Assembly (NCBI GenBank): GCA_015489365.1 | Contig: WFZW01000070.1 | Coordinates: 1-37,844, forward strand | Direction of reading: 5' to 3' | DNA from: Deltaproteobacteria bacterium | GTDB taxonomy: Bacteria > Desulfobacterota > Dissulfuribacteria > Dissulfuribacterales > QOAL01 | DNA: 37,844 bases | Part shown: one piece after another, positions 1-7,644 of the stretch | Position numbering within the stretch: position 1 is the first letter of the stretch | Layout of the letters: each line of letters opens with the position of its first letter | Notes under the pieces: model-generated | What the model saw: only the letters and a program-made list of their open reading frames with translations | Databases searched by the model: none | What the model was told of the DNA's origin: nothing | Made by a program: the position numbers and the translations under genes

Positions 1-126
1 GGAAAAATATTTCCCATCGCGTCGTCCTTCAATAATGGAAGCTAACACCTGTATATTTTGTGCCTTTTTTCCCTAAAACCCCTCGACCCTTGGCACTGAT
101 CTTGCTTATTTTTGAGTATAAGCTAC

Positions 127-132
127 TTGACA
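127..132 (+). promoter_or_regulatory. Possible -35 promoter hexamer
   Basis: A perfect TTGACA lies here, upstream of the small cysteine-rich ORF that starts at 258. Seventeen bases downstream the sequence is TTAATG, a poor match to a -10 box, so the promoter reading is weak. It is the only sigma70-like -35 hexamer I noticed in this leader. Confidence 0.15.
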
Positions 133-257
133 AATTTCCCATATGTTTGTTAATGGGCTTAAGGTTGATCTTATTCCTGGCATGTTGCCTGTACAGGCAG
201 CCGGTTCAGGGTGAAGATGCATCTAAGTCTATCAGAAGATTTTAACGGAATATAGCT

Positions 258-473
258 ATGGCACCCGACAGATTTTCCAATAATCAGGTACAGACCTGTG
301 GCAGCTGTCAAAACTTCGAACCAGGCCTGCCTGGCAATTGTTATAGCTTCTGCAAATACGCTACGTTTTGGCTTGATGGGCAAAGAGCAAGGACTTGCCC
401 TTACGCCCCTTGTCCTTTCTCAGAAAATTACTCACCAGCCCTCAGACAATTATATTGTAGCAGAAGCAAGTAA
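258..473 (+). CDS. Small cysteine-rich protein, function unknown
   Basis: This ORF encodes 71 residues with seven cysteines at positions 14, 17, 28, 32, 47, 52 and 67. The opening pattern is C-x2-C-x2-F followed by a Gly-x-Cys, which is common in small proteins and domains that bind zinc or an iron-sulfur cluster, so a metal site is a reasonable inference. No signal peptide or membrane segment is visible. The ATG at 258 has no recognisable Shine-Dalgarno sequence, and the ORF stands alone between the window edge and a long non-coding stretch. I cannot assign a function. The regular cysteine spacing is the main reason to believe it is real. Confidence 0.42.
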   Translation: MAPDRFSNNQVQTCGSCQNFEPGLPGNCYSFCKYATFWLDGQRARTCPYAPCPFSENYSPALRQLYCSRSK

Positions 474-1101
474 TTTCAGGTAGGGTCTAGCCCTTGCCTG
501 GTTACCTTATATTGATGCATTCTGCATCGTAAGATTTCCTTATAGACGATTCAGAGGAAAGCAGGTGACCAATCTCCCACGGCTTGGACCTATTGAAGAA
601 ACCCCTTTAATGCTACCTCCTTGACCTGGTAACTGCGTCCTTGTCATGAGGAACCTATCTCACCCTAGCGCTTCCGTGTCTGACGTGAAAAGGCAATAAT
701 TCTATATGGGATCATCTTCATGCCCTAGGGAATGCAGCGCAGAGGATATAGGCTACAAGGAAGCTAACTCATCGACCCTCTTTTTGAATGATACAGTAGT
801 TTCTTTCCAAGGGCCCTTTTTATATAGATAATTCTTATATCTTTCAACGTACCTGAGGCCCCCGCTACGGCCATCTTTTATACCTCTAAGAACAAGGTAA
901 TCGGCATACAAGCTACATAAGAGTTTGTTTATGGATAAACCCTCTTCGTTTCTAGCCCGGAATGGGTTATACACATGGGACCGAGGACCAAAATTCAGGT
1001 GCATGGATGGGACATACAAACTGTACGACCCAAGATGTCCAATCGCCAAGCGCCGGCCAGGCAAAGGGTACCCGCGACAGGATTACGTTCCCCTTGCGGG
1101 T
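474..1101. other. Gene-poor stretch before the repeat cluster
   Basis: No convincing gene is visible on either strand, apart from one doubtful minus-strand ORF at 753-1064. A small perfect hairpin, GATGCA-ttc-TGCATC, sits at 514-528 without a following T run. I see no tRNA or recognisable riboswitch. The stretch may be decayed coding DNA. Confidence 0.5.
753..1064 (-). CDS. Doubtful ORF with ribbon-helix-helix-like segment
   Basis: The open frame spans 103 codons on the minus strand, but its first possible start is a TTG with no ribosome-binding site, so the amino-terminal part is probably not translated. The middle carries a segment (EEGLSINKLLCSLYADYL) resembling the 'GLSLNQLI' helix of Arc/CopG/HicB-type ribbon-helix-helix proteins. 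It is followed by a basic, tyrosine-rich tail. It could be the remnant of a small DNA-binding or antitoxin gene that has lost its start, or a chance ORF. No toxin partner is visible next to it. The family resemblance is my inference from one short motif. Confidence 0.22.
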   Translation of the reverse strand: MPGRRLAIGHLGSYSLYVPSMHLNFGPRSHVYNPFRARNEEGLSINKLLCSLYADYLVLRGIKDGRSGGLRYVERYKNYLYKKGPWKETTVSFKKRVDELASL

Positions 1102-1186
1102 CTAAACTTCCATGCGGCCCGCACCTTGGTGCCGCACCCCCAATACATGAAGATACAGCCCATAGACTCTGTATCTTCACGGTAAA
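1102..1186 (+). repeat. Family A two-hairpin repeat, copy A1 (reference copy)
   Basis: This is the best-preserved copy of an 85-bp intergenic repeat. The left half can fold through TGCGGC (1113-1118) with GCCGCA (1131-1136), or through an inner GCACC-TT-GGTGC. The right half forms a perfect 11-bp stem, TGAAGATACAG (1148-1158) with CTGTATCTTCA (1169-1179), around the loop CCCATAGACT. It ends in CGGTAAA. Copy A4 at 3101-3185 matches it with about six mismatches over 85 bases, counted by eye. Confidence 0.9.
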
Positions 1187-1243
1187 CCATAAATGATCCT
1201 ACGGCATACCGGCGCATCCCTTGGTAAACTGAAAAGGGTGCTA

Positions 1244-1332
1244 ATTATCGTGAAAATACATCCTGAGCTAGGGCTGCATTTTTTTCATGTCTAGGGGCGC
1301 AGCTTGGGGGCGTATGAGCTGCATGAAAATTT
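1244..1332 (-). repeat. Family A repeat, copy A2 (inverted)
   Basis: Read on the minus strand, this matches copies A6 and A7: the CATGCAGC-like left end (at 1327-1316 on the plus strand), the purine-rich centre and the terminal hairpin arms GAAAAT...ATTTTTTC. It abuts copy A3 head to tail, so the two form a tandem pair in the argS leader. It is diverged from A1 but keeps the two-hairpin layout. Confidence 0.7.
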
Positions 1333-1413
1333 ACTGTAAAAATACATACCGGGTTAAGGACGGCTTTTCATGTTCGGGAATGCGGCGCCAAGGTACGGGC
1401 TGCAGAAAATTTG
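1331..1413 (-). repeat. Family A repeat, copy A3 (inverted, touching the argS RBS)
   Basis: A third copy, in the same orientation as A2 and directly adjoining it. The portion GCGGCGCCAAGGTACGGGC (1383-1400, plus strand) closely matches the reverse complement of the A1 left arm. It ends at the argS ribosome-binding site, so it should be part of the argS leader RNA if transcription starts upstream. Confidence 0.7.
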
Positions 1414-1420
1414 GGAGAAG
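1413..1420 (+). promoter_or_regulatory. argS ribosome-binding site (decides the start)
   Basis: GGGAGAAG lies eight bases before the ATG at 1429. This favours that ATG over an in-frame TTG at 1411, which overlaps the Shine-Dalgarno region. Confidence 0.7.
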
Positions 1421-1428
1421 TGATAACT

Positions 1429-3090
1429 ATGCGCAATAGGATAAAGACAGCTGTAGAGACGGCATTCAAACAGATAGCTGGTGAGCAAGCACAGCAAAAA
1501 TTACCTTTCGATAGGCATCAAGTTTCTGTCCCTAAGCAGGAGAGCCATGGGGACTACGCCAGCAATATAGCCCTGGTGATGGCCTCCATTATCAAGGTCT
1601 CACCCAGAGATCTTGCCAGCAAACTGGCAGATCGATTGGCTGAGCAACCTCATTTTGAGAAGATAGAGGTGGCAGGACCGGGTTTTTTGAACTTTTTCAT
1701 AGCCAAAAACTGGTGGCAGGAAAATCTCTATGACATGAAAAGGGCAGGGGCTGCCTATGGTGAATCCGATACCGGTCAGGGGAAACGTGTTCTTGTGGAA
1801 TTCGTCAGTGCCAATCCTACTGGGCCTCTGCACGTTGGACATGGACGTGGGGCAGCCGTGGGGGATTCGCTGGCAAGGGTCTTGAAGGCTGCCGGTTACA
1901 GACCTGAAACTGAATATTATATCAACGATGTTGGAAACCAGATGAAGACCCTGGGACGATCCGTGTATCTCAGGTACATTGAATTTTTTGGACGTAAAAT
2001 TGATTTCCCCAAGGAATGTTATCAAGGCGATTACATAAAGAACATTGCGACGGGCATAGCCTCCAGAGAAGGAAAAAGGTATATTGATAAACTACCCGAG
2101 GAGTGTATTCCCTATTTCACCAAGGTGGCGGTAGAAGAGATCTCTGCCGGAATACGCAGGGATCTGGAGGACTTTGGGGTAAGGTTTGACCGTTGGTTCA
2201 GTGAAAGAACCCTTCATGAGACCGGACTGGTTGAAAAAACCATTGCTGAGCTACAACGAAAGGGATTGATCTACGAAAAGGACGAGGCCCTTTGGTTTCG
2301 ATCCACTGACTTTGGAGATGAAAAGGATAGAGTTGTTAAACGCTCAAGTGGTGTCTTGACCTATTTTGCAGCCGATATCGCATACCACCGTAATAAGCTT
2401 GAAAGGAATTTCGATCTGTTGGTGGATATATGGGGAGCAGACCACCATGGATATGTACCAAGGGTAAAGGCAGCCATCGAGGCGCTGGGATATAGTGCAG
2501 AAAAACTCGAGGTTTTGCTCATACAACTAGTCAATCTCCTTGAAGGTGGTAAGATCAAGGCAATGTCCACCAGGGCGGGTGAGTTCGTGACGTTGAGAGA
2601 AGTCCTGGATGATGTGGGAAGAGATGCCGCGAGGTTCATATTTTTGACACGTAAATGCGATAGCCCCCTGGACTTCGATCTTGATCTGGCCAGGACCCAG
2701 ACCCAGGAAAATCCTGTATATTACGTTCAATATGCCCATGCAAGGCTTGCCAGTGTCTTCAGGAAGGCCAGGGAACAAGGGATTGCCATTGCTTCACCTG
2801 AGAAGGTAAATGTGGCCCTTTTGAACAAAGCAGAGGAAATAAGGCTTTTAAAGACGCTCGAGGCCTTTCCCAGGATAGTCTCTGATAGTGCCAAGACCCT
2901 TGAACCACATCGGATCAGCTATTATCTCACAGAATTGGCAGCCCAATTGCATAGCTATTATACCCGTCACAGGTTTATCAGTGAAGATGAGGCATTAACC
3001 CAGGCACGCTTGCTTCTGGCGGATGTTACCAAACAGGTATTCAACAAGGGACTGGGCTTATTAGGGGTCTCGGCGCCTGAAAGGATGTAG
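1429..3090 (+). CDS. argS: Arginyl-tRNA synthetase
   Basis: This class I aminoacyl-tRNA synthetase charges tRNA-Arg with arginine in the cytoplasm, using ATP. The 553-residue product has the usual length. It shows the N-terminal additional domain that contacts the tRNA, then the ATP-binding signature ANPTGPLHVGH with the HIGH-type motif HVGH at 135-138. The KMSKS loop is in the degenerate form MSTR (379-382) typical of many ArgS proteins. The C-terminal DALR anticodon-binding helical domain contains ENPVYYVQYAHAR (about 427-439). The ATG at 1429 is preferred because GGGAGAAG precedes it at good spacing. The gene stands alone, with family A repeats pressed against both ends: two inverted copies end at its ribosome-binding site, and a direct copy begins about ten bases after its stop. 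Confidence 0.97.
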   Translation: MRNRIKTAVETAFKQIAGEQAQQKLPFDRHQVSVPKQESHGDYASNIALVMASIIKVSPRDLASKLADRLAEQPHFEKIEVAGPGFLNFFIAKNWWQENLYDMKRAGAAYGESDTGQGKRVLVEFVSANPTGPLHVGHGRGAAVGDSLARVLKAAGYRPETEYYINDVGNQMKTLGRSVYLRYIEFFGRKIDFPKECYQGDYIKNIATGIASREGKRYIDKLPEECIPYFTKVAVEEISAGIRRDLEDFGVRFDRWFSERTLHETGLVEKTIAELQRKGLIYEKDEALWFRSTDFGDEKDRVVKRSSGVLTYFAADIAYHRNKLERNFDLLVDIWGADHHGYVPRVKAAIEALGYSAEKLEVLLIQLVNLLEGGKIKAMSTRAGEFVTLREVLDDVGRDAARFIFLTRKCDSPLDFDLDLARTQTQENPVYYVQYAHARLASVFRKAREQGIAIASPEKVNVALLNKAEEIRLLKTLEAFPRIVSDSAKTLEPHRISYYLTELAAQLHSYYTRHRFISEDEALTQARLLLADVTKQVFNKGLGLLGVSAPERM

Positions 3091-3100
3091 TATACTTTTA

Positions 3101-3185
3101 CTAAACTTCCATGTGGCCCGTACCTTGGTGCCCACCCCCCAATACATGAAGATACCGCCCATAGACTCTGTATCTTCACGGTAAA
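3101..3185 (+). repeat. Family A repeat, copy A4 (downstream of argS)
   Basis: This is nearly identical to copy A1 and in the same orientation, starting about ten bases after the argS stop. The right hairpin is kept with one mismatch (GATACCG pairing with CTGTATC). With A1 it makes argS a gene bracketed by direct repeats about 2 kb apart. Confidence 0.9.
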
Positions 3186-3258
3186 TTAATTGTCAGATAG
3201 TAGAGTTTAGTGCCCTGTAATCCTGCTAAAGATAAATAGCAAATCCTGAGGGGAAGCC

Positions 3259-3993
3259 ATGGCCCGTTCTATCAGGGAAAAGAAGAAGAAAAAGGCTATA
3301 CAGTTTCAATTGGGCTGGTCGGGCCTGATTGCACTTATTATAGCCACTGTTGCTGCCCTTTTATGGACATTCGTATTGGGTTTCTGGATAGGTCAGAAAC
3401 TTGTGGGCCAATCAGGTCCTACAAATATGGTGGCTGGAAACCTTACCAACAAAAATGCTGCTAATGGCGCCCTGCCAGGAACAGGCAGTAATGAATTGGC
3501 AACGCCCTTATCCAAGACTGTCACCCCCCCTTCCGGTGAATTGGCAACAGCCACTTCAGGTAAAAAGGATAGGGAAGGGTCACTAGAGACCGAAACCCTG
3601 GGCAATGTCGATATGGTCAACGCAAAGAAGGCAGCCCCCCCTATCAACAAATCAGGGGCACCAATCGAAAGGGCCCTCCCAGCTAGCTCCAACCAATCTA
3701 CCAGGGCCATGGAATCCAAGGGCAGCAAGAAGACCGTAGCTCCCAGAGAGAAAGGGGGCCACTTTGTACTTCAAATTGCCTCTTATAGGTCCAAGGAACG
3801 TGCCGAACGTGAAGCGCAAAGATGGAGGAAAAAAGGCTATAGGACAACCGTTAAAAAGGCCAACCTCGGTACCAAGGGTATCTGGTACAGGATTTATCTG
3901 GGACAATTCAAAACGGTTTCCGATGCGACGAATTTTGCAAGACAATTTGCGAAAAAAGAAGGGCTCCGCTCCTACGTGGTACCTGTCAAGTAA
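3259..3993 (+). CDS. Membrane-anchored SPOR-domain protein
   Basis: This 244-residue protein has a basic N-terminus (residues 1-13), one hydrophobic membrane segment (about 18-48), a long low-complexity linker rich in Ala, Gly, Thr and Lys, and a C-terminal SPOR domain (about 165-244, starting at HFVLQIASY). SPOR domains bind septal peptidoglycan stripped of stem peptides, so the protein probably sits in the inner membrane and reaches into the periplasm at the division site. The layout resembles FtsN and DedD. A GAGGGGAAG sequence precedes the ATG. The GNAT gene follows six bases later, which suggests co-transcription although the jobs are unrelated. Which division protein it corresponds to cannot be decided from sequence. 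Confidence 0.85.
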   Translation: MARSIREKKKKKAIQFQLGWSGLIALIIATVAALLWTFVLGFWIGQKLVGQSGPTNMVAGNLTNKNAANGALPGTGSNELATPLSKTVTPPSGELATATSGKKDREGSLETETLGNVDMVNAKKAAPPINKSGAPIERALPASSNQSTRAMESKGSKKTVAPREKGGHFVLQIASYRSKERAEREAQRWRKKGYRTTVKKANLGTKGIWYRIYLGQFKTVSDATNFARQFAKKEGLRSYVVPVK

Positions 3994-3999
3994 TAAATC

Positions 4000-4455
4000 A
4001 TGATCCGCAAGGCCAAGATAGGTGATGTCAAACATATCCATGCCCTATTGGCCCATTTCGCTGAAAAAAATCTATTGCTATCCAGATCACTTAGCGAGCT
4101 TTACGAGCATTTGAGGGATTACAAGGTATACGAAAAACCAGGCACTAATGAAGTTGCCGGAGTAGTTGCATTGAGCATCTCTTGGGAAAACCTTGCCGAA
4201 ATCAGGTCACTGGCCGTATTAGAGGATCAACAATTCAAGGGAATCGGAAGGCGGCTTGTGGAGCATTGCCTCTCAGAGGCAATAATGCTTGATATATACC
4301 GGGTCTTTTCATTGACATATCAGCCAGGATTCTTTGAAAAATTGGGCTTCAAGGTAGTGGATAAAAATGTGCTTCCCCACAAGATATGGGCAGATTGCGT
4401 AAAATGCCCCAAGTTCCCAGACTGTGACGAAACTGCTGTATTAATAGAATTATAG
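4000..4455 (+). CDS. argA: Short-form N-acetylglutamate synthase (GNAT acetyltransferase)
   Basis: This 151-residue single-domain GNAT enzyme transfers acetyl from acetyl-CoA. The acetyl-CoA binding motif is seen in QFKGIGRRLVEHC (about residues 78-90), preceded by the beta strand IRSLAVL. The C-terminus has the tail motif LPHKIWADCVKCPKFPDCDE, which I know from the 'short ArgA' N-acetylglutamate synthases that lack the kinase-like domain. The expected reaction is glutamate to N-acetylglutamate, the first step of arginine synthesis. ArgJ, encoded at 7645, recycles the acetyl group, so this enzyme would only need to top up the pool. No clear Shine-Dalgarno precedes the ATG, which sits six bases after the SPOR gene stop, so coupling is likely. 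Confidence 0.8.
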   Translation: MIRKAKIGDVKHIHALLAHFAEKNLLLSRSLSELYEHLRDYKVYEKPGTNEVAGVVALSISWENLAEIRSLAVLEDQQFKGIGRRLVEHCLSEAIMLDIYRVFSLTYQPGFFEKLGFKVVDKNVLPHKIWADCVKCPKFPDCDETAVLIEL

Positions 4456-4634
4456 CTTCTGCCTGTCTAGAAACTGGAACTTCGTTCAAGGCCAAGGCAT
4501 CTTTTACCGCAGACTATAGCTGATATTTCTATTTTAAGGATAATTTATATAGCGCCAAGACCGTGCAAAAAGACCATTTATGAACAGACACTAGCTTATT
4601 ATCATAAAATGATTAATCTTATCATTGAACCTAG

Positions 4635-4673
4635 ATGCAGCCCAAAGAATAGGGGCTGCATGAAGGTTTGGAT
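4635..4673 (-). repeat. Hairpin plus family A end fragment
   Basis: ATGCAGCCC (4635-4643) pairs perfectly with GGGCTGCAT (4653-4661) over nine bases with a nine-base loop. The right arm continues into GAAGGTTTGGAT, the same end as inverted copies A6 and A7. It looks like the terminal 25 bases of a family A copy next to an inverted duplicate of its tip. There is no T run, so it is not a typical intrinsic terminator. Confidence 0.6.
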
Positions 4674-4755
4674 TAAAATATATCCTCCCCTCCAAGGCGC
4701 TGTACCACAGGTCAAAACCAGGGATGCGCAAAACGGGGATGCATGTCATATGAGA

Positions 4756-4840
4756 GTTTACCATTGAGACACGACACCCTTTTGAGCCGTATCTTCATAC
4801 CTGAATGCATCCATTATAAAGGTACACTCAGGCATGATGC
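4756..4840 (-). repeat. Decayed family A repeat (inverted)
   Basis: The plus strand starts AGTTTACC, then carries GCCGTATCTTCAT at the expected distance, matching the reverse complement of the A1 right hairpin. Farther on, AAGGTAC and GGCATGA match the left arm. Many substitutions are present and the hairpin arms no longer pair well. Confidence 0.45.
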
Positions 4841-5059
4841 CTTCAAGGCGTCCCATCCCCACTGCAATCTTCATCCTGGATTGCGCCTGGTGCCAGTTAC
4901 CTTCACACGCTGGTGCTGGAACCTTACCCGTGCAACTATATCTCATCGGACTACAATGAGGATTTAGGCCCTGGGAAACAGGGGAGAGATGATCACACAT
5001 TGGCTCCAGTCATGGGTCCTTGGTAGGACACCACGACAGGGCGAGATTTGGAAATATAA

Positions 5060-7597
5060 ATGATAGGCAATCTTTTAACAAAGGTATTTGGAACCAAACA
5101 CGACAGAGAACTCAAGAGATTGGCACCGATTGTCAGCCAAATTAACGGGTTAGAACCCGAGATCAGAGGGTTATCCGATGCGGCGCTCAAGGCCAAGACC
5201 CCAGCCTTCAAGGAACGGCTGGCAAAGGGCCAGCCACTTGATGAATTGCTTCCTGAGGCCTTTGCGGTGGTGAGGGAGGCCTCCCGCAGGGTACTTGGCA
5301 TGAGACACTATGATGTGCAATTGATCGGTGGGCTCGTGCTGCATCAGGGGAAAATCGCTGAAATGAAGACCGGGGAAGGTAAGACCCTGGTTGCAACCCT
5401 TCCGGTTTACCTCAATGCACTTACCGGCAGAGGCGTTCATGTGGTGACGGTCAATGATTATCTTGCAACACGTGATGCCGAATGGATGGGGCAGGTCTAC
5501 AGATTCTTAGGCCTAAGTATCGGTGTCATAGTAAACGACCTCGATGAAGATGACCGGAAAAAGGCATACGATTCAGATATAACCTATGGCACTAACAATG
5601 AATTTGGTTTCGACTTCCTCCGTGACAACATGAAATATTCCCTGGAGGACATGGTCCAACGGGAATTCCACTATGCAATCGTGGATGAGGTAGATAGCAT
5701 CCTCATCGATGAGGCCCGCACACCGCTCATTATCTCTGGCCCTTCTGATCAGGCCACAGACCTCTACCTGCGCGCCAACCAGGTCATTCCATACCTGAAA
5801 AAGGATACCGATTATACGGTAGACGAAAAGGCCAGAAACGCCACCTTTACAGAGGCGGGCATTGCCAAGTGCGAAAAACTGCTCGGCATCAACAATCTAT
5901 ATGATCCTGCCCAGACGGAATTGCTACACCATGTCCAGCAGGCCTTGAAGGCCCACGTCCTGTTCAAAAGGGACGTGGATTATATTGTAAAGAATGGTCA
6001 GGTAATCATAGTGGATGAATTTACCGGGAGGCTGATGCCTGGCAGGCGTTACAGTGATGGCCTACACCAGGCCCTTGAGGCCAAGGAAGGGGTTAAGGTA
6101 GAAAGTGAAAACCAGACCCTTGCATCTATAACCTTTCAAAATTTCTTCCGGATGTACGAAAAGCTCGCTGGCATGACCGGTACCGCAGATACCGAGGCGG
6201 CTGAATTCAAGAAAATCTATGACCTGGATGTGGTGGTGATCCCAACCCATAAGCCAATGATCCGTAAAGACCATCCCGATGTGGTTTTTAGGACCAAAAG
6301 GGAAAAATTCGAGGCAGCGGCCAAGGAAATCAAGAGACTTCACGAAAAGGGCCAGCCTGTACTGGTAGGAACCACCAGCGTAGAAAACTCCGAACAGCTT
6401 TCATCCATGTTGAAGCGTATGGGAATCCCCCACGAGGTTCTCAATGCGAAACATCATGAGAGGGAGGCCGAGATCGTTGCCCATGCAGGGGAACGTGGAA
6501 GGGTGACAATCGCCACTAACATGGCTGGCCGTGGTACGGACATCGTATTGGGTGAAGGCGTAGCAGAGGTCGGGGGTCTCCATATCCTTGGGACGGAAAG
6601 GCATGAATCCCGGCGTATAGATAATCAGTTACGAGGACGTTCAGGCAGGCAAGGTGACCCAGGCTCATCAAGGTTTTACCTGTCTCTAGAGGACGATCTC
6701 CTGCGTATCTTTGGATCTGACAAGATATCCGGGATCATGAACAAACTGGGCATGGAAGAAGGCGAACCCATAGAGCATTCCATGCTTTCAAAGGCCATTG
6801 AAAACGCCCAACGCAAGGTCGAGGCACACAACTTCGAGATCAGGAAGCACCTCCTTGAATATGATGATGTAATGAATAAACAGCGGGAGGTCATATACTC
6901 TCAACGAAAACAGATCATGGCCGGTGAGGATTTGAGGTCGGATCTGCTAGGATTCATCGACGAAATTGCTGAAAAGCTCGCAGACACCTATGCAGACGAA
7001 AAGAAGCCCCCGGATGAGTGGGATTGGAAAGCGCTCAAGGAACGCCTTAAGGGTCAGTTTGGCGTACACCTTTTTATCCCATCCGAAAAGAGGTCAGAGT
7101 TGACTCCAGAGGAACTCAAGCAGGAAATCTCTAGTGCTGTAAAGAAGGCTTACGAGGAACAAGTAGAGCTTTTTGGGTCTGAAGATATGGCCCAAGTAGA
7201 ACGCTTTATAATGCTCCAGAGCCTGGATTCCCTTTGGAAGGATCACCTTCTAAACATGGACCACCTACGGGAAGGGATTGGCCTTAGGGGCTATGGACAA
7301 AAAGATCCCCTGCAGGAATATAAACGCGAAGGCTATGATATGTTCATGGCCATGATTCAGCGTTTCAGGGAGGAGACCCTCAGCATCCTGCTACGCATCC
7401 GTCCCATGCGCCAGAGTGAGGTTGAGGAACTTGAGATCAGGAAAAAACGACGCCAGGAACAACAGATGCAACTGAGCCACGGTGATGGGGAAACGAAAAA
7501 GCGGCCGGTAAAGCGTAAGGCAAGAAAGATCGGAAGAAATGAGCCATGTCCCTGTGGTAGCGGCAAGAAATATAAGAGATGCTGCGGAAAAAAATAA
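5060..7597 (+). CDS. secA: SecA preprotein translocase ATPase
   Basis: SecA uses ATP to push unfolded secretory proteins through the SecYEG channel, and shuttles between cytoplasm and inner membrane. The 845-residue protein is full length. It has Walker A MKTGEGKT (102-109), Walker B DEVD (209-212) with the helicase strand [13 protein letters not shown], the preprotein cross-linking domain, the second helicase fold with [12 protein letters not shown] and [13 protein letters not shown], the scaffold/wing region, and a C-terminal zinc finger with ligands at C830, C832, C841 and C842 (or the adjacent His-type position). That tail binds SecB and phospholipid. The ATG at 5060 gives the standard [11 protein letters not shown] start. 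It ends 47 bases before argJ. Confidence 0.97.
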   Translation: MIGNLLTKVFGTKHDRELKRLAPIVSQINGLEPEIRGLSDAALKAKTPAFKERLAKGQPLDELLPEAFAVVREASRRVLGMRHYDVQLIGGLVLHQGKIAEMKTGEGKTLVATLPVYLNALTGRGVHVVTVNDYLATRDAEWMGQVYRFLGLSIGVIVNDLDEDDRKKAYDSDITYGTNNEFGFDFLRDNMKYSLEDMVQREFHYAIVDEVDSILIDEARTPLIISGPSDQATDLYLRANQVIPYLKKDTDYTVDEKARNATFTEAGIAKCEKLLGINNLYDPAQTELLHHVQQALKAHVLFKRDVDYIVKNGQVIIVDEFTGRLMPGRRYSDGLHQALEAKEGVKVESENQTLASITFQNFFRMYEKLAGMTGTADTEAAEFKKIYDLDVVVIPTHKPMIRKDHPDVVFRTKREKFEAAAKEIKRLHEKGQPVLVGTTSVENSEQLSSMLKRMGIPHEVLNAKHHEREAEIVAHAGERGRVTIATNMAGRGTDIVLGEGVAEVGGLHILGTERHESRRIDNQLRGRSGRQGDPGSSRFYLSLEDDLLRIFGSDKISGIMNKLGMEEGEPIEHSMLSKAIENAQRKVEAHNFEIRKHLLEYDDVMNKQREVIYSQRKQIMAGEDLRSDLLGFIDEIAEKLADTYADEKKPPDEWDWKALKERLKGQFGVHLFIPSEKRSELTPEELKQEISSAVKKAYEEQVELFGSEDMAQVERFIMLQSLDSLWKDHLLNMDHLREGIGLRGYGQKDPLQEYKREGYDMFMAMIQRFREETLSILLRIRPMRQSEVEELEIRKKRRQEQQMQLSHGDGETKKRPVKRKARKIGRNEPCPCGSGKKYKRCCGKK

Positions 7598-7635
7598 ATC
7601 CAGTCGTAGTAAAGACGCAAAAGCCTGCACATATC

Positions 7636-7644
7636 GGGGAGGAG
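7636..7644 (+). promoter_or_regulatory. argJ ribosome-binding site
   Basis: GGGGAGGAG directly touches the ATG at 7645, which is too close for normal initiation. It is ideally spaced (about six to eight bases) for the in-frame TTG at 7651. Either start gives nearly the same protein. This strong site also argues against the in-frame ATG at 7579, which lies inside secA. Confidence 0.6.

Larger units (their letters stand above)
4456..5059. other. 604-bp non-coding gap before secA with repeat remnants
   Basis: No gene is visible. The gap holds a strong hairpin (4635-4661), a fragment of family A next to it, and a decayed inverted family A copy (4756-4840). The secA promoter must lie here, but I see no clear -35/-10 pair. 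The last 200 bases show nothing I recognise. Confidence 0.6.

Noticed and set aside
60-245. Hydrophobic 61-codon ORF at the left edge
   Set aside because: No ribosome-binding site, no family resemblance, and low-complexity hydrophobic content that can arise from T-rich DNA.
753-1064. A toxin-antitoxin pair around the ribbon-helix-helix-like ORF
   Set aside because: No toxin gene is adjacent and the resemblance rests on one short helix, so only a doubtful ORF is reported.
1102-3185. argS carried on a composite transposon between A1 and A4
   Set aside because: The repeats encode no transposase and no target-site duplications are visible; argS is a normal core gene.
4743-5000. ORFs on both strands in the gap before secA
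   Set aside because: Short, overlapping on opposite strands, covering repeat remnants, and without family features or ribosome-binding sites.
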